Source: Siphonodentalium dalli (taxonomy: Eukaryota; Mollusca; Scaphopoda; Gadilida; Siphonodentaliidae). From it: 64,000 nucleotides of DNA. Below, in pieces: positions 33,901-41,993 of this stretch. Both the position numbers and the translations under genes were made by a program. The DNA is taken from positions 173,165,164-173,229,163 of the forward strand of contig CP136066.1 of NCBI GenBank assembly GCA_032622095.1. Direction: 5' to 3'. The number at the start of each line of letters is the position of its first letter. Position 1 is the first letter of the stretch. The notes below the pieces were generated by a model. It was given only the letters and a program-made list of their open reading frames with translations, was not told the DNA's origin and made no database searches.

Positions 33901-34948
33901 GTGTGGCAGATCCTGAGTGTCTTTTTTCACATTTTGGAGATCCTGGGTGTCAGCAGTCTTTTTGCACGAAAACCATGTGACAATGACCAATTCAGCTCCA
34001 ATATTTGTCCAAGCCCCATAATTTATAATATGGCCGCTAGATCAAGCCATGAATCTCTACAATGGCTAATGCACGTAGAGATCATATTCCACCAGTACAA
34101 AACCTGGGAATTTTTTGAAGTTTTGACAGGGAAACTTATAAAGTCAAAAAAATAATGCGGGAATATATTTCTTAGTTATTATCTGTAACTTAATAATGTA
34201 AATCACTGTAGGTGAAGGTCCCAACTGCAAATTTTACAATTTAAGTGACATTGTGAGCAATTTTATTTTGCATCGTTTATAATAATGGAACATAATTCAA
34301 TGTTTATTGCGATATCGGCTCACAAAAGTCACAGAAAAACATGCAATTTCGAGTTTGGACCTTCACCTACAGCGAAGTACATTAATAAGGAACAGATATT
34401 ATAAATAATTAAGAAATATATTCCCCTCATTATTTTTTTGATTTTATAAGGTTCCCTGTCAAAACTTCAAATAGTTCCCAGGTTTTATACTGATGGAAGA
34501 GCAACTACATGTACATTCACAGGTTGAACACTTAAGTCAATATTTTAACCACCTGAAGAGCCTCAAGCGAACCACCTGTATCTCAACAACATCAGCGGAA
34601 CATGTTGTAGTACACACACAATTGCATGCTTTACAGTACAACTGGTTGGTTTAATAGATATTCAATATGACATTTACAGAAGTAATTATGATTTCAGTGA
34701 GCAAACATCTCTTAATTATGAGTTCGATTATGCGACAGTCTATTCAAAGTTAATTAGTTCTGTCAACACACATCAATGCCCATATTGATACAATTATTTT
34801 TGAATGGTTTACAGCACGATAAATTCCCAAGAGAAATTACAGGTGAGAAAATCAATTACAGGCTATCATACCTTTCGTGAAGCTGCGTGACGAAAACGTT
34901 TCTCTTATCGTTGTCCAGCTCCAATTGATAGGAACCCATCGTGTCCAT
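18788..34948 (-). CDS. CCDC42-like: CCDC42/CFAP73-family axonemal coiled-coil protein, 8 exons, 351 aa
   Basis: Exons in transcript order: 34872-34948, 32765-32984, 31610-31767, 28476-28558, 26289-26398, 24123-24293, 22705-22824 and 18788-18904. Each intron is GT-AG and the phases (2,0,2,1,0,0,0) join into one 351-residue frame ending TGA. The N-terminus (MDTMGSYQLE...) is followed by an acidic EDEDD stretch. Residues 50-165 are a charged coiled coil of the DUF4200 type, containing ERVEHELEYKRHEFKKRMEE and the family hallmark KFEKFIKENEAKRRRA. A further coiled coil covers 217-273, a MAIDNI segment lies near 282, and the tail is Ser-rich. Human CCDC42 and CFAP73 are about 310 aa; this tail is longer. 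Known members act in motile cilia or sperm flagella (CCDC42 in the sperm connecting region, FAP73 in the inner-dynein MIA complex). I cannot tell which paralogue this is. The introns carry many MITEs and tandem arrays. Confidence 0.9.
19086..19160 (+). repeat. Direct repeat, left copy, flanking a MITE/hAT composite
   Basis: GAAGTGGCCAACTCAATTGA ... TGTGTTTTCCACTGATCAAG reappears at 20921-20990 just beyond the composite element. Confidence 0.7.
19161..20929. mobile_element. GAGGTCCCC double-hairpin MITE, split by a hAT insertion
   Basis: Left hairpin 19184-19280, spacer, then left arm of the second hairpin to 19515. The right arm continues at 20876 (CCCTTGGGGGACCTCATTCT) and the element ends CACACTATTTCAAGG. 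Confidence 0.8.
19516..20875. mobile_element. hAT-like element with perfect 8-bp target duplication
   Basis: CAGGGTTTCCGCC at the left and GGACGCTGAAACCCTG at the right form the inverted ends. The flanks at 19508-19515 and 20876-20883 are both CCCTTGGG. The inside has no long ORF. On the minus strand, short frames at about 19473-19658 and 20565-20804 look like decayed coding sequence. GTTTCAT..GTGCA-AAAAAT segments at about 20527 and about 20632 are an internal duplication. Confidence 0.85.
20921..20990 (+). repeat. Direct repeat, right copy, flanking a MITE/hAT composite
   Basis: Same sequence as 19086-19160 with a short deletion (GTGGGTTTATGACCCAAGTG). Confidence 0.7.
21041..21222. mobile_element. 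TTAACCCTTT hairpin MITE, right part lost
   Basis: TTAACCCTTTCATGATCGGA, first hairpin intact, second hairpin broken after TGCGAGGCTCCTTAATAG. Confidence 0.75.
21736..22125. mobile_element. TTAA MITE, 'ACCCAACAGAAGGGC' shell with hairpin module
   Basis: TTAACCCTTTACCCAACAGA at the left and GGTTTGTTGGGTAAAGGGTT-AA at the right. Inside are two CCAATGCATTCTCTTATATA hairpins with GTCGACC tips. Almost identical to 24764-25163. Confidence 0.9.
22705..22824 (-). CDS. CCDC42-like: CCDC42-like exon 7
   Basis: Acceptor TTTTTTTTCAG, donor ATAAGA/GTGAGT. Encodes residues 274-313 with RTQLGITFMAIDNI, comparable to the family TLQLG-x-I-x-MAI-x-NL segment. Confidence 0.9.
23152..23233 (+). repeat. GAGGTCCCC family fragment (left terminus and arm only)
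   Basis: CAAGCCTGCAAATAGTTTGT then GCAGAATGAGGTCCCCAGAG, broken off after ATCCCGCAAAGC. Confidence 0.75.
23582..23798. mobile_element. Palindromic TA-CAGT MITE
   Basis: The most regular copy: arms of about 105 bp with almost no mismatches around TCTCAGTGATAGC. It lies in intron 6 of the CCDC42-like gene. Confidence 0.92.
23838..24027. mobile_element. TTAA MITE, 'TTTCTATACTAAATGG' subfamily, short
   Basis: TTAACCCTTTCTTTACTGAA to AGTAAAGAAAGGGTTAA, 190 bp, about 95 bp from the exon 6 donor. Confidence 0.8.
24123..24293 (-). CDS. CCDC42-like: CCDC42-like exon 6
   Basis: Acceptor GTACCTCAG, donor GAAAAG/GTTAGA. Encodes 57 residues (217-273), highly charged helix including LSILQEKHDKTIE. Confidence 0.9.
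24577..25222. mobile_element. Nested TTAA MITE: GTGCCAAGTCC shell containing a second complete MITE
   Basis: Outer ends TTAACCCTTTGAGTGCCAAG and CCTGGCACTCAAAGGGTTAA. After the left shell comes one GTCGACC-tipped hairpin (24623-24693), then the complete ACCCAACAGA element at 24764-25163, then the right shell. Confidence 0.85.
24764..25163. mobile_element. TTAA MITE, 'ACCCAACAGA' shell, inner copy
   Basis: Left TTAACACTTTACCCAACAGA, right TTGTTGGGTAAAGGGTTAA with a short GGCCGGTTT duplication near 25133. Otherwise nearly identical to 21736-22125. Confidence 0.85.
25540..25794. mobile_element. Palindromic TA-CAGT MITE with right-arm duplication
   Basis: TACAGTAATGCCCAAAATAA to AGGGCATTACTGTA. 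The segment TCAGTGAGAGCTTTCCGATG and its continuation is duplicated in the right arm (25645-25690 and 25691-25730). Confidence 0.88.
26289..26398 (-). CDS. CCDC42-like: CCDC42-like exon 5
   Basis: Acceptor GTCTTACAG, donor ATTGAG/GTAAAA. Encodes residues 180-216. Confidence 0.85.
26752..27025. mobile_element. TTAA MITE, 'TTTCTATACTAAATGG' subfamily, decayed ends
   Basis: CTAACCCTTTCTATACTATA at the left and AGTATAGAAATGATTAAG at the right. Inner GATAATAAGTTTAGAAAATT and TTGAACTTATTATCAG form the central hairpin. Confidence 0.75.
27223..27465. mobile_element. TTAACCCTTT hairpin MITE
   Basis: TTAACCCTTTAATGACGGGA to CATGGCAGGGTTAA. The second hairpin is shortened to ATATATGTGAGGCTCCCATA. Confidence 0.85.
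28476..28558 (-). CDS. CCDC42-like: CCDC42-like exon 4
   Basis: Long T tract then CAG acceptor; donor GAAG/GTGAGT. Encodes residues 152-179 with RYKKYEAYLLRVID, matching the conserved Y-x2-YE-x-YL pattern of the family. Confidence 0.9.
29119..30360 (+). repeat. Tandem array, about 164-bp unit, roughly 7.5 copies, in a CCDC42-like intron
   Basis: Each unit contains AAAATCCAAGATGGCTGCTG, GCGGCCATGTTTTTTGGC, CGAATGACCCCAAAAT and GGTACGACCTGTAGCCCGTG. The starts of GGTACGACCTG fall near 29241, 29406, 29557, 29720, 29885, 30048, 30213 and 30338. The last unit is shortened and ends in a CACACACACG run followed by GACGGACGACAAAGCC. Confidence 0.9.
30478..31375 (+). repeat. Tandem array, about 170-bp unit, about 5 copies
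   Basis: Units share GGGGCATAACTCCGGTGAAA, GAACCCAAATTCGAACTTGA and TTATCATCCGGACAACAAAT. The array ends with CCGGACGGACGGACGGACCA. It is adjacent to the 164-bp array, and both resemble intronic arrays I associate with molluscan genomes. Confidence 0.85.
31610..31767 (-). CDS. CCDC42-like: CCDC42-like exon 3
   Basis: Acceptor TTTGCAG, donor CTCAG/GTTACT. Encodes residues 100-151 with the KFIKENEAKRRRA family signature. A TA-CAGT MITE starts 30 bp upstream of the acceptor. Confidence 0.9.
31797..31948. mobile_element. TA-CAGT MITE, deletion derivative next to a splice acceptor
   Basis: Full left arm from TACAGTAATGCCCTAAATAA to CGGAAAGCTCTCA, then a jump to CTGCTGTGGTTAAGGAGTCG and TTAGGGCATTACGGT. 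The left end is 30 bp from the start of CCDC42-like exon 3. Confidence 0.85.
32765..32984 (-). CDS. CCDC42-like: CCDC42-like exon 2
   Basis: Acceptor TTTTGTGCAG, donor CAGAAG/GTAATA. Encodes residues 26-99: acidic linker and first part of the coiled coil. Confidence 0.9.
33135..33232 (+). repeat. Minisatellite, about 30-bp unit, forward array
   Basis: CATGCAAAAAGACACCCAGG, GTGCAAAAAGACACACAGGA and GTACAAAGACACCCAGCATC: three imperfect units. Confidence 0.8.
33327..33791. mobile_element. TTAA MITE, 'AGGCCCACTTAATTTTCG' family
   Basis: TTAAAGGCCCACTTAAGTTT to GAAAATTAAGTAGGCCTTTAA, with an internal hairpin around GGGAAGAACTCTATCTTTAA. It lies between two opposed minisatellite arrays. Confidence 0.85.
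33808..33972 (-). repeat. Minisatellite, about 30-bp unit, reverse array
   Basis: GGGAGATCCTGGGTGTCTTT repeated about five times. This is the reverse complement of the unit at 33135-33232. Confidence 0.85.
34095..34490. repeat. Long inverted repeat (about 130-bp arms), probable MITE
   Basis: GTACAAAACCTGGGAA ... GTAGGTGAAGGTCC pairs with GGACCTTCACCTAC ... TTCCCAGGTTTTATAC, with CGGGAATATATTTCTTAGTT and its complement in the arms and a spacer of about 130 bp. It is in the first intron of the CCDC42-like gene. Confidence 0.85.
34872..34948 (-). CDS. CCDC42-like: CCDC42-like exon 1 (start codon)
   Basis: ATG at 34948-34946; a second in-frame Met follows at codon 4. Donor GAAAG/GTATGA. Encodes residues 1-25 and two bases of Arg26. 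No in-frame alternative upstream Met is evident close by. Confidence 0.8.
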
Positions 34949-36015
34949 GATTATGTACGCGATGAGGCTGAAGTCAGCCGTATTCCATCACCTAACTTCA
35001 CACGCGGCCACCATTACTAAACAATGTTATGCAAATTAGCGCACCTTGGTGACAGCCATGTGACAATAATTTGACCCACTTTTAAAATTGATCTATACCG
35101 TCTCGAACAAACGGAGTACAGCTGTGTTCGATGTTAGCTGCATTCTCTGACAATTAGGTGATCCAATACCGATACAGGACGCGGCGACAGCTAGGGTTTC
35201 TACAACCACTATAGTCCTAAATTGACTACACGGTATCCCGTAGATGTTTGACTACATCCGCACACCATGTGTTGTTATACCCATGCAGTATTAATTGGTC
35301 CACTTCGATGTGCTATCGTCCACATAATGTGAACACGTGCACGGACAGGTGCTCGGAAATGGCATTTGGGGCAACATAAAGTCACATAGTCGGGCTAACA
35401 TCTGAACATTAAATAGGCGCAAGGAAATTCTGCGCCTTTGTCGATTTCCGGGTTATAAACTATAATGCCAATGAATATCCGAAACGTGTAACGGCCAGAT
35501 GGTCCATGTGTATATATACCTTTGAATTCAAAGATGTATTTAAGTGATTCGTGTGAATGAAACCATTACAACAGACACAAAACTTGCGTCGTATCAGTAT
35601 CTAGCATGTGCAATACCACAGGGGCAAGTAACGCCCCCCCCCCCCCACACACCCAACATGCAATGCCGTCCTTATATGCGCGCCTACTTCAAGTTTACTT
35701 TATGGTAGCTAAATACAAGGGACTCGTGTATACCATAACGTAAATCAGACGCGTATATATGGACGGCGCATTATCAAGGGCAGTGCAAGTGGTAGTGGAG
35801 CGCGCTATACGATTTAGTAAAGAGCGTTTACCTATTATAATTTCCGAGTGTTAAATTTTAATCACTTCAGTGACCAGCTTTGAGACAAATGGATACAGCA
35901 TGGGCAACAGGACAAGGACATTAGCAGTTACAATTAATTAGAGGAACATGCAACAGAGTGAAACCCTCCAGCCTGGGATCATTCTTTAAATGGAGAAGTT
36001 AGAATGACTCGGCCC
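34949..36015. other. Upstream region of the CCDC42-like gene
   Basis: Less AT-rich than the rest, without MITEs. It presumably holds the 5' UTR and promoter, but I see no TATA box or other diagnostic site. There is a 13-base C run at 35634-35646 followed by ACACACCC. Confidence 0.4.
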
Positions 36016-36454
36016 TTAAAGGCCCACTTAATTTTCGAGTCGCCGATTATTTTGTTATAGTGACTTGATAATAGTTGATATACGGTTTTAATAACAATCT
36101 TTGCCATAAAATATTATTAAAATACTATAATTCATCACTATTTGAAACATATGTGTCTCAGAAGATGGCCACATAGAAATGGAAGGGGAAGAACTCTATC
36201 TTTAATATATAGAGTTACCCCCCCCCCCCCCCCCCCCCCCCCCCCGCATTGAAAATAATACTGCTTTTTACTGCAATCTGGGTGACAAAATCCATTGGCA
36301 ACTCAACAAAAACTGCATATCCTCAGTTTATAACACCGGATAAGTTGATCATACAATGTTTTGGAGCCTCCTCTTTCAAATGGTATATACATGTAATATG
36401 GCATATATTTTATATAAAGTAATCCGGGGGTTCGAAAATTAAGTGGGCCTTTAA
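36016..36454. mobile_element. TTAA MITE, 'AGGCCCACTTAATTTTCG' family, with poly-C expansion
   Basis: TTAAAGGCCCACTTAATTTT to AATTAAGTGGGCCTTTAA. At the position where relatives read GAGTTATTCCCCTGCATTG, this copy has a 28-base C run at 36218-36245. Confidence 0.88.
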
Positions 36455-37600
36455 TCAATGAATGAATGCAAAATACACTCATGTGCTATATGAACGATTC
36501 AAACAACATGGTAATTATTATGAAAATGAGTTTATGACTCTAGTATGTGTAAAATACAGTCACAGATCACACATGTGTACTTTTCACTAATTCATTATCA
36601 AATTATTTAATTTGTTGCATTTATTCTGTTGAATTTTAAAGGAGATGGTCCAATAAATGGCCAGATTTAGTGTACAGTGCCCCTTTAATATATCCTGCGT
36701 AATTCATAATTTCTATATTTCCATGAATTTCATTTGTGGCAGAAAGCCATAGAATTCTTTGTTCAGTAATGCCAGCTACTGAACGCCTTCATATATAATG
36801 TTGCCAAGTCAATATCATGTCAAATGATACCTTGTGTCTATATCCCACATCTGTTCATCCAAAACATTTCTGGTGGGAAATGTGGTGTTATATGTTTGTA
36901 AATAAACAGGTGAAAAACAAGTTGCTGGCAATCATATAATATTGTCCAAGAGCAAAAATATTAACATCTCTCCTCCAGACCATAATGTTTCATACAAAGG
37001 TTTCAAGTTTTCTATTTCCTATGACATTTGTAAATGGTTAGCCATTGTACAGTGAACATCTACCATGAACATCTGGCTTTGGTGCAAACATGTCACCATG
37101 GTCATGTGGATAAAACTGTTAGGCCCAAGAACAAAATGTTTGTGGTTCAGGTTTCCCAAGATACCCTATTTTAAATCCCTTACAGTAAAGTTGTTTGTTT
37201 TTTTTGTCATGTTTTTCCAGGGTTTTCAAGAAATGTTTCTGAAATGGTTTTTTTTTATATATAAAAAAAAAAATTAATATCTCAGAATGGGTTATATCTG
37301 TCAAAGCATTGTATTTATTGCAGCTTATACAAATACAATAAAATATTTATGTTATTGCAATTTTGATGAAGACACAAAAATCCATAATTATATGTCAAAA
37401 TAAAAAAAAATTAAATTTTAAGCCTACCGACACGAAGCAGATGTTTTTTTTTCTTTGGACTTAGGAAATTCTGATACCTTTCATGCTTTTTTTAACATTG
37501 AATTCGCCTGGGTGCAACCCACCAATTCCCCTCTAGATAGGTGTGAACATGGGGTGGGCTGCATCATGAGATCTTATCTGCACCTTGTTCATTTAACTCA
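36455..37600. other. AT-rich intergenic stretch
   Basis: No MITE or coding signal recognised. The short ORFs near 37065-37304 cross T- and A-rich sequence and their inverted T/A runs. Confidence 0.5.
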
Positions 37601-37616
37601 TCTATCTATTATATAT

Positions 37617-37674
37617 TTTGGGAAATCTGTCTGTCTGTACACACACACACACAGACAGACAGATTTCCCAAAAT
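37617..37674. repeat. Hairpin formed by opposed microsatellites
   Basis: TTTTGGGAAATCTGTCTGTC and its exact complement flank an (AC)6 loop. Confidence 0.9.
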
Positions 37675-38245
37675 GTCTGTTCGCGATGGACTCGAGAACG
37701 GCCGAGCCGATTTCGATGAAACTTGGTATGTGGGGGTACTTTCGGCCGGGGAGTGGCATGGGCCTATTAATTTGCCCGTGCGACGTAACCTTGACCTTGA
37801 AATCAGGTCATTTCAAGGTCGAACGCCCGAGTATCACGGGATTTCGATGAAAATTAGTGTCTAGGGATACTTTCGTATGGTGAGTGTCGTAAGCCTATTC
37901 AGTTGCCCGTGTGACCTTGACCTTGAAATCGGGTAAAATCGCGAATTTTGATGGGATTTCGACGAAATTTGATATATAGGGTTACTTTTGTCGACTGAGT
38001 GTTTTGGACGGGTCACATCGTGACCAAGACCTCACCTTGACCTTAAAATTATCAATTCGAGGTCAAATCGGATGGATTTCGACGGGTACTTTTGTCGGGT
38101 ACTTTTGTCCGGGCAGTGTTTTGTCCGGGTCAAATCGTGACCCCACCTGACCTTGACCTTCAAAATGGACAATTCAAGGTCAAATCGCGCAATTCGCCGA
38201 AAAGCAGAGGGGAAACAGCCCGGACGAAGTCGGGTCCACCAGCTA
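37675..38245 (+). repeat. Degenerate tandem array with CCTTGACCTTGAAAT motifs
   Basis: About four units containing TTTCGATGAAA, a TACTTTCG/TACTTTTGTC motif and CCTTGACCTTGAAATCAGGT. It ends in a GTCGGGTCCACCAGCTAGTA tail. The 131-codon frame at 37455-37850 crosses it and is not credible as a gene. Confidence 0.75.
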
Positions 38246-38958
38246 GTAATATATATTTAGACTGAAAAGCATACAACTTTTAAAAATGAAAATGACATAG
38301 TTTCAAAAAGTTTCATCTGCTCAGAATAAAGTTCTATCTGCTTCCTAAATTCCTACAATTGAAATATTCAGACAGCTGAATTAGTTGGCCAATACATTTT
38401 CTTTGCATAGTATTGCAAACAGATCTCATAACAGTCTTACATGTATGATATTCAACCCTGTATATTTGTCAGAATGACCTCATCACCGAGAGTCCGATAC
38501 TAAGAATTAATCTAACTGGATATCTTGTAAAAGAAATTATAAAACAGTTTATTCTCAATCAATGTAACAATCTAAATAAATACACATTGTGACATTATAC
38601 TACTAAACATGAACAGTATATATTTGATGGCAGAAGAGAGATTTTCATTTGTGTTAACAGCAACTTGAACAATTTTAAATTGTACTGAAACATTTGTATA
38701 TTTACAAATGAGAAATAGTAAATGGCAACAGCGATATTTAAACAAAAATCAAAACATGTAAAGATCCCTTAAGATCCCAACAAATTTATAATCAAAACAA
38801 TTGTGCCAAATTTCGAAAATCCGTATTTTGTGGAAATATGGGAAGTAGGCTAGCAACCTACTTGTATTTTTTTTATTTTTTGTCTGTCCATTTGAATAAT
38901 TTGTAACAACCATCCAGACAATAGTTTTACATGAGGCACTAATTTTACCAATCACAAC
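38246..38958. other. AT-rich intergenic stretch, nothing recognised
   Basis: No hairpins or coding signal. Confidence 0.5.
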
Positions 38959-39324
38959 CAAGCCTGAGTTTAGTGTGCCTGTCATTTGCAGAATGAGGTC
39001 ACCAGAGGGTGAATTTAGTGATGCTATCTCGCATAGCGGGGCTATCTCGCATAGCGGGCTAAGTTCGATTATGCAATGTGTCATCTGCCAATTTGGGGAT
39101 ACAGAGAAACTAAACTAAAAATGAAATAGAATCTATTATATGTGAAGAAGTTTCTATAGAAATTTTATAATAAAGAATCTTTCCAGAGAAGATGAGGCCT
39201 AAGCAGAATGAGATCCCCAGAGGGTGAATTTAGTGATGCTAGCTCGCTATGCAAGCTTGGGTCATTAAATTCACCTTCTGGGGACCTCATTCTGCAAATG
39301 ACAGGCACACTAAACTCAGGCTTG
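38959..39324. mobile_element. GAGGTCCCC double-hairpin MITE
   Basis: CAAGCCTGAGTTTAGTGTGC and its complement at the ends. The left hairpin has lost its right arm after a GGGCTATCTCGCATAGC duplication. The spacer and right hairpin (39202-39297) are intact. Confidence 0.8.
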
Positions 39325-39339
39325 ATTGGGTCAACCTCT

Positions 39340-39575
39340 TTAACCCTTTCAGTGCCAAGACCGAATTTTGTATCAACCCATATACCCTGTGCCAATGTAT
39401 TCTCTTATATATGCGAGTCGACCATAGGTCGCCTCGGATATATAAGAGAATGCATTGGCCTAACAATTTTTCATCATTTGTTATTATTTTTTACAATTTT
39501 AATAATTTGTTCTTATATTCTTTAACTCTTTCAGTGCCCGACTTATTTTGTAGGTTTTGTGCTAGGGAATCTTAC
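39340..39575. mobile_element. TTAA MITE, GTGCCAAGTCC shell with hairpin module, right end eroded
   Basis: TTAACCCTTTCAGTGCCAAG, then ACCCTGTGCCAATGTATTCT hairpin with GTCGACC tip, then TTAACTCTTTCAGTGCCCGA. It matches the left part of 24577-25222 and starts 15 bp after the preceding MITE. Confidence 0.75.
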
Positions 39576-39788
39576 GTTTTTCATGGGCATCAAAATTATT
39601 ACTATGAATACTTGGTGATAGTTTTTAGTTATAACATGCCCCTAAGGTTTTATCCAGTTTGTTTTTAAATTCGCTATAGCATGCTTAAGCATACCCAAAA
39701 CAAAATTCAACCCAAAAAACAAAACAAAATCTAAACAAAACAAAATCATATCCCAGTGCACTGAATAACTACAGCGTTTTACATCACA

Positions 39789-40204
39789 TTAAAGTTGGTA
39801 TATATCTCTACCTATAAGAAGTTTTATATAGTTTCCTGGGTATAAAATAATAAATATGAATCTAAGAACCCTGCCCGGAAATGCTTCTATCAATTATTAT
39901 TGATTTTATTTCAAATTTTCTGGTATAAGACATACAATCAAGTTGGGACATTTTACGATTTGCGGAAACGATCGGAGCATAGCAAGAGGGAGAACATTAT
40001 CTCTATCTGAAATCGCCTGAACATTTTATGACGGTCTGTTCTAAAAATAGTCCAATTGATTATCGCATTATATAAGATATTGTCGATATAAAATCAATAT
40101 TAATTGTTAGAAGTGGTTCCGGACAGGTGTCTATGGCTTATAATAATTATTGTATATCCCGGAAACTATACAAAACATATTTAGGAAGAGATAATTCATC
40201 TTTA
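39789..40204. mobile_element. TTAAAGATGG-family MITE without the hAT insertion
   Basis: TTAAAGTTGGTATATATCTC at the left and GAAGAGATAATTCATCTTTA at the right, with GGGTATAAAATAATAAATAT inside. It shows the empty arrangement of the element interrupted at 4946-5535. Confidence 0.7.
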
Positions 40205-40361
40205 CGCCTTCCATGACTGGAGCTTCATGAAATTTTGCGAAAACCCTGAGCCAATGCATTCTCACTATGAGGCTCCATACAGGAGACTCCCATATATAAG
40301 AGAATGCACTGGAATAGGATCTATAATTCTGCACCAGTGCAGCTCTCTTCATTAAAGGGCT
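40202..40361. mobile_element. CCCTTTCATGACTGG hairpin MITE, decayed single-hairpin copy
   Basis: CCTTCCATGACTGGAGCTTC, one weak hairpin and GCACCAGTGCAGCTCTCTTC; the terminal TTAAs are degraded. Confidence 0.6.
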
Positions 40362-41178
40362 ACAGCTTTTGGCCCTGTTCTGGCCATCAGATTTAAAAAC
40401 ATTGTCTACAGCTGAAGAGTGTCATTGAATGACATGACTGAACAGGCTCACTGCAACAACCTGCTGGAGACACACACTGATTATTCAGCATCCTTCCAGA
40501 TCATCTTCTGAATCTGAATTACAGAGCAACGCTCAACAGGTGTCAATCCGACCACATACTGAACAGTTACCTGAAATGGAAAAGATACATAAGGTACTGT
40601 GGAGTTTGTATCATTCATCATCAATATAATTTCAGAAGGGCTTATCTTCTTAGACAACAGCAATTTAAAGATACATAATCCGATTTAACGCCCCTAAATT
40701 ACTATTTTGTATGCTTTGGGTGTAAAAAATACTTGATTTTAGCTGAGGAACCCACCCATCAATACTGGAAGTTATCAGAATTCGATTTTGAAAGGTCACG
40801 CAATGTCACAGTTCGCTATGACTTTGCATGGCGATCAGTATTATTGTAAATTAACTTCGGAATATAATACAATGAAAAGTAAACTTCCTTGCCAAATAAA
40901 TTTATTTCTTGCGAATTATTTTTTGAAAATAACAAAATATGGCAAACAGCAACGAAATGCAAGCCTTGCCTGTGTGTCAACAAGTTTTATTATCAGCATA
41001 TTTCACATCAAGCTGAATGAGTGCCTCCAGCCATTCAAATATATATACAGTGCCAGTAAATTAGTAACCAAATGGTTAATACAGTAACTAAGCAATTTCG
41101 GTGAAAGAGCATTCTGTGTCATACTTAAAATCCAAGTTCAAATGATACAGAGCTCAACACTGTGAAAGGGCTTCCTTT

Positions 41179-41452
41179 TTAACCCTTTCATAATGGGAGC
41201 CACGCTGGTAGATCATTAAAGATCCCATGCTAATGCATTCTCTTATATATACAAGTCTTCCAAAGGGAGCATCACACATACATGTATATGAGAATTCACT
41301 GGCTTACAAGGTCATGGAAAGTATTGTTAGGCCAATGTATTCTCTTATTTATGCGATCGCTCCCTATGGGAGACTCGCATAATTATATAAGAGAAGGCAT
41401 TGGCACAGGGTTTTCAAAAAATTTCAGGAAGCTCCAGTCATGGAAGGGTTAA
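41179..41452. mobile_element. TTAACCCTTT hairpin MITE
   Basis: TTAACCCTTTCATAATGGGA to CATGGAAGGGTTAA with two diverged hairpins. Confidence 0.85.
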
Positions 41453-41575
41453 GGATGTCCTCATAGATGAGGTGGTTAGGTTGTGGATATTGTCGTCGCA
41501 ACCCATGCAAGACAAGGATAAAAATCTGGATGCAATGAACACATCATACTGAGCCAGTGTCTCAACCCATTAAAA

Positions 41576-41862
41576 TAAGCGAAATAACTGAGTCGCGGCC
41601 ATGTTGAATTCAGCCAGCTCCCGTTCCACAGTATAAGTTCTACACATGAAATTCTGGAGGTGCATTCCATATATGGAACTAATGAATAATCATGATTCCA
41701 TATATGGAGCATTTGAATATTCATGAATTCCATATATGGAATCATGAAAATTCAAAACTTCCATATATAGAATGCACCTCCAGAACTTTGACCTGTAGCA
41801 ATTAAACCTCGGAATGGGGGCTGGATGAATCCCATATGGCCGCGATTCAGTGATCTCGCAAA
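41576..41862. mobile_element. TAAGCGA(G)ATCACTG palindromic MITE in the 3' flank of a gene
   Basis: TAAGCGAAATAACTGAGTCG and CGATTCAGTGATCTCGCA are the ends. The centre has CATATATGGAA repeats. It begins 19 bp after the stop of the small membrane-protein gene. Confidence 0.85.
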
Positions 41863-41880
41863 TATATACCATTTCTATCT

Positions 41881-41993
41881 TCAAGATGAGCCTTGTTCTG
41901 TGTCAACTGAATCTTCCACAACTTGAAATCGTTTCACTTTTATTCTGCGGACGTTTGAAGGGTCTGATCCTCTTATATGGAGATATTTCTCAT
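41881..41993 (-). CDS. Small membrane protein, exon 2
   Basis: Two bases complete Asn56, then 36 codons and TGA at 41883-41881. A palindromic MITE (42035-42250) lies 42 bp upstream of the acceptor. Confidence 0.6.

Noticed and set aside
33574..33990. 138-codon minus-strand ORF with repeated KDTQDL/RHPGSP words
   Set aside because: These words are translations of the 30-bp minisatellite, followed by MITE sequence.
37455..37850. 131-codon plus-strand ORF
   Set aside because: It starts in T-rich sequence, crosses a CA microsatellite and continues in the degenerate CCTTGACCTTGAAAT tandem array; no domain and no splice context.
40483..40570. Possible minus-strand terminal exon after TTTCCATTTCAG (reads VTVQYVVGLTPVERCSV... 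to a stop)
   Set aside because: Good acceptor and about 29 codons, but no partner exon could be found. Joined to the small membrane-protein exon at 44820 it gives a different, short frame, and 41881-41993 joins better.
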